This document shows positions 60,547 to 64,000 of a stretch of DNA of 64,000 bases, in pieces. Within the stretch, counting starts at the first letter, position 1. Every line of letters begins with the position of its first letter. Source of the stretch: Solanum dulcamara (taxonomy: Eukaryota; Streptophyta; Magnoliopsida; Solanales; Solanaceae); NCBI RefSeq assembly GCF_947179165.1, contig NC_077245.1:24472740-24536739 (forward strand). Reading direction: 5' to 3'. The translations under genes and the position numbers were made by a program. Under the pieces are notes generated by a model. The model saw nothing but the letters and a program-made list of their open reading frames with translations, was not told the DNA's origin and did no database searches.

Positions 60547-61894
60547 TGACACGCCCAAATTACTCCTCTAAATAAAGTATAAAGTGGTCATTGTTCAAAT
60601 AAAGAACCTAAAAGGGTTAGGGTTGATTCCACGAGGAATGAGGTTCAAACTTAGCTTAATTGTTATTATCTATACTCTTAATCATGGTATTTCCGTAAAA
60701 GGGTGGTTTGCATAAAAGTAATTGAGATTAATGATTGCAAGTAACAAGTATCAAAGTAACAGATTAATGTGTTTGAATTCAATAAAGTACGAAACTAAGG
60801 TGTATGTATTCCCCATAAATTCTTAACTTAGTCGAACCTTAAAGTAGTAATCCTATCTAGTGTGTAACATGCTAAATCGGTAAGTTAATTTCACCTAAGT
60901 GGTTGGTCCTCAAAATAACTTGCTCCATCTATGGGTGTGTTCTTTACTAACCCTTACCCTTGATCCCAAATTAGCTATCCATTGGTCTATTCAATTTATT
61001 AGATAAGAATGATAGCCTCAAATCTTCGTTGTATAATTTCTTTTCCTATTCGTTACCTCCTTGGTCGGGTAAGTAAGAATAAGGAGAGTTCTAACATTTA
61101 CAACCGTTATAAAATAATCAAAGCAAAGGGAAAACCAATATATTCATGCATACTATTCAAGAATTACTATTTATTAGATGTACATCATTAGTTATTCATG
61201 GTTCCACAACTCTAGTTGTGGAATTAGCTACTCATGGTTGTTTGATCACAATTGATAATAAGTTGGTTAAAATAAATCATGCACTTATAAGAATGAGTAT
61301 GAAAATTTGGAATCTTGAATTGAATTGAAAAATCAAAATCATCGATCAAAAGTATGATTAAATTCCCACGAATTCAAGAATTAAAGCAAAAGTTGTTCAC
61401 ACTTAATTCTCAAACTCTAAAATGAACATGATAAAATAAATAAAACCTAAAAATGTATTTATAGACATCTTAAACCTAAACAAAACAAATCTAAGAAATG
61501 TAGAATTCATCAGCATTCTATGACTCATGACCTACGGACCATAGGTCCTTGCACGGCTCGTGAAGTCTACTCGTGGAAAGCCATGTTCAGTTAAATCTCA
61601 AGATCTCTTCTACGGACGGGACCTGTGGACCAATGTATGGTCCATCCTGTTTAATTGTAGTATGAGTCTAAATCTTTTACTCTCTAAATGTCATCTACGA
61701 CCATCCATCTATGGCTCTTAGAAGTTCATATGACTCATAGCTTATCTCATGGCTCATACATGAGTTTAATTCCACAGACTTCTCACCTATCAGTTCCATC
61801 TACGGCTCGTGGAAAGGGTCACAACTCATTGGTTGGCTCGTAGATGGCCAAAACTTTGCTGCCAACACTATATTCTTCTTCTCAGTTGCCGAAA
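60547..61894 (-). repeat. Athila-B 5' LTR (U3 start cut off)
   Basis: The inner end starts TGACACGCCC. The minus-strand TATA word GTCTATAAATA lies at 61456-61466, and upstream of it are CTACGG/CTACGAC-type words (about 61530-61830). At 61895 another LTR begins. The last 110 bases of U3, known from the left LTR, are not seen before the window ends. Confidence 0.83.
61456..61466 (-). promoter_or_regulatory. TATA box of the Athila-B 5' LTR
   Basis: GTCTATAAATA on the minus strand, identical to the TATA word of both Athila-A LTRs and at the same relative place. Confidence 0.6.
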
Positions 61895-64000
61895 TATCAC
61901 GACCCAAAATGGGTCATTAGTGACACCCATACTTAACCTCCTAGGTGGGAGAACCAACAATACAACCCCAACCTATATTAGTTGTTCAACTTATGAAATA
62001 CGATAATAATGTGGAAGCCTAACTTACGAAAGTAAGAAGCAACAATCCACTAAGGTCTATTAGATATGTTTTCCCAAAACTTGAAAGTCATCATTTCAAG
62101 GACATTTAATTTTAAAATACTAAGTCTGAAAATATTATACACCAAAATAAATAAATAACTTAATGGGTCCAAAAACTAAGAACATCATCCCATGCCCGAG
62201 AGAATCCAACGCGAGCTAGAAGGAATAACTCACCCTGGAACCTGATGTGCTGGATACTGGCTAGAGCTGAGGTCGAGTCAAAGTCGATGAAACAGTCGCC
62301 GCACTCCACAAAATAAATCAAAGAAAAAAATACAAGTAGGGGCCAGTACAGGACAACATGTACTAAGTAGGTATCATCGACTGACTCAAAATAGAAATCA
62401 ATATGCATAAAGTAATAGAAAAAAATCAACCATAGCATTTAACAGGAGACAACCAACTAGATCAAGATCATGTGACAACACAATGAGCAATTACATAACC
62501 AGTCAGCAATATTAAGATCACACATGAGGACTCAGGCCTTCACATCACGCTCTTTTGGGAAAAGAGTTATTGGAGATTGGGTAGCATTAAGTCATTTTAA
62601 TTTATTTTCCTTTAATATTACCGTGTCGGAATGTGACACCCGATCTAAATATATCATGTCGGAATGTGACACCCGATCCAAATATACCGTGCAGGAACGT
62701 AACACCCGATCCAAATATGAACATGACACCCGATCCAAATAAACAATGTCGGATCATAAAACCCGATCCAAATATAATTAATTTATAATTCTTTATTATT
62801 ACATTGCACTTTATTAAAAATATTTCTAGCCTTTTTTATTCAAGGCACCATTTTTGATAGAGCAAGTTCAAGATTATGGATTTCATGGTCTTGGAATTTC
62901 AGACCAATCACAATAATATACCAATCATTCAAACCACAACAATTAAATGCATAGTAAACTTCACACGTTACTCAACGCCTATCAATCACTATTAGGAGTC
63001 TATCTATGATATAAAATAAACCATAACCTACCTCAACCGAAGAATCGAAGTAAAACAAGCTAATCCATCAATGTCTTTACTTTCTTCAAAGCCTCATGTT
63101 TCCAATCTATCAATTATACAATATTCGTAAGCAAACGAATCCGTAGATACCAATATTATATAAATATATTGCCTAAATTCAATAACTCATCCCAATCTAT
63201 AATCAATTCCCTAAAATTCAAGCCTAAGGTTAAGCCTCATTTCCTTCAATATCATAATTCTAATGGTATTCATATAATACAATAGACTTATTATTTAATT
63301 GTCTATCTCAATATATCAAAATTTGAATTTATAAAATGATAATAAAATAATAATATTTGACATTGAAACCACTGGTTAAGAAACCAACGGCAGCAACTAT
63401 GAACCACACCACACTGTCAATCAATCCTTACCGTTTTAAATCTAAAGCCAATTATCACATAATAATTTACTATTTACAAATATTCACATAATTTCAAAGG
63501 GACCCAAGTGAACAAAAATCATATTCAATTCAATTCTATGTAATACTTCCCAATTATTAGATCATCATTACGCCATCATAACTTAATGATTAACCACCAA
63601 AATTGTCACAACCGTTTGAACTCAGATTGCAACATTAGACATTCCAATTCGATTTTCATTAAGTCTACCCAAGCATTAATTATGACAGTTATTTCCCAAG
63701 TCCAACAAAATATACCCACATTCCAATTGTAATTCTAAAACACACACATAATTACAATAGTGAAGTTTGGTTATTTTCCTTTTACCTGGATGATCTATGG
63801 CTTTTTGTTTCTCCTCGCCAAAATAGGTTCGTTTTCTTCCTCCTTTTCTTTTTTTCTTTTCTAAATTAATTAAGTACTAAAAGTGATAACCCTACTAACT
63901 ATTTTAATAAATATGGACTAAGGGGTATATGGTACTAAATATAATATCACTTTAGCCCATTGATTAAATTAGTTATCTAAAGTTACCCCTCAAATAAATA
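61895..64000 (-). mobile_element. Chromovirus-type LTR, runs out of the window
   Basis: It begins TATCACGACCC (canonical TGTCACGACCC with one change) and shares GGTGGGAGAACCAA, the GTGTCGGAATGTGACAC array and the AAAGTTAC region near the right edge with the LTR at 37732-42410. By that alignment it is nearly complete at 64000. It is inserted in the Athila-B 5' LTR. No coding sequence is seen. Confidence 0.72.
62622..62775 (-). repeat. GTGTC...GACAC tandem repeats in LTR
   Basis: About five units of 28-35 bp, each with a GTGTCGGAATGTGACAC core or a decayed form and then CCGATCCAAATA. They are the counterpart of the array at 38412-38500. Confidence 0.85.

Larger units (their letters stand above)
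47429..61894 (-). mobile_element. Athila-B: second Athila-type element
   Basis: Minus-strand order: 5' LTR (60547-61894, cut by another LTR), degenerate tRNA-Asp PBS, gag, protease, RT, RNase H, integrase, spacer, extra ORF (split by a solo LTR), spacer and a truncated 3' LTR (47429-47808). The layout matches Athila-A block for block, but the sequences are diverged, so it is a different subfamily. All ORFs are broken. The outer end of each LTR is missing or displaced, so no TSD can be tested. Confidence 0.87.

Noticed and set aside
62524..62742. A plus-strand frame encoding repeated DTRSKY-type residues
   Set aside because: It is a translation of the GTGTC...GACAC LTR tandem repeat, not a protein gene.
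62616..62775. Regular short repeats resembling a CRISPR array
   Set aside because: Units are directly adjacent without unique spacers, lie within an LTR, and the window is plant DNA.
1..64000. tRNA or rRNA genes, organelle DNA, endogenous pararetrovirus or bacterial transfer
   Set aside because: I looked for tRNA-like cloverleafs, plastid or mitochondrial genes and caulimovirus-type RT contexts and saw none. The tRNA-like matches are primer-binding sites only.

Overview
This is a plant nuclear window dominated by nested, decayed retrotransposons. One small intact gene lies in the middle. The evidence is LTR elements with 5-bp target-site duplications (TSDs), plant-type primer-binding sites (PBSs; tRNA-Asp and initiator tRNA-Met), a plant L1-type LINE with a DUF4283 ORF1 and a C-terminal RNase H, Athila- and chromovirus-type Gypsy proteins, and a DUF688-like plant-specific protein. 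The repeat families look most like those of Solanaceae (pepper, tomato, potato or tobacco relatives). That family assignment rests on recollection and is an inference.

Layout. (1) 1-31302 is one nest built into a minus-strand Copia element. Its 5' LTR lies at the right (14482-14489 plus 30917-31302), its PBS at 14469-14481, and its protease, pre-integrase and integrase remnants at 13495-13740 and 1955-2763. Three elements have entered it: a Gypsy-type LTR (1-1954) in the integrase; a full-length 10.7-kb LINE (2779-13479) with a 15-bp TSD between protease and pre-integrase; and a 16.4-kb minus-strand Athila-type element, here called Athila-A (14490-30911, TSD ATGGC), inside its LTR. Athila-A itself carries a solo LTR (23728-26830, TSD CATAT). 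(2) 31303-36563 is a small genic island. It holds a fold-back TIR element with G-rich tandem repeats (31990-33230), a single-exon 198-aa gene (33775-34371), a non-autonomous hAT-type element 132 bp past its stop (34504-35140, TSD CTTAGAAG), and a 150-bp tandem repeat (about 36060-36565). (3) 36564-64000 is a second nest. It contains LTR fragments, a minus-strand chromovirus (37732 to about 47428) holding a solo LTR (38634-41549), a second Athila-type element, Athila-B (about 47429-61894), holding another solo LTR (51029-53249, TSD CACGT), and a further chromovirus-type LTR running out of the window (61895-64000).

Nearly every retrotransposon reading frame is broken by stops or frameshifts and several have lost catalytic residues, so these are old copies. 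The only reading frames that look intact are the 198-aa gene and, unexpectedly, a 374-codon frame with three 56-aa repeats in the 3' region of the decayed LINE.

I found no self-contained new gene system. The signals most worth a second look are the repeat-bearing LINE frame, arrays of short palindromes placed just upstream of TATA boxes in unrelated LTR families, and an extra domain-bearing ORF kept in both Athila-type elements.
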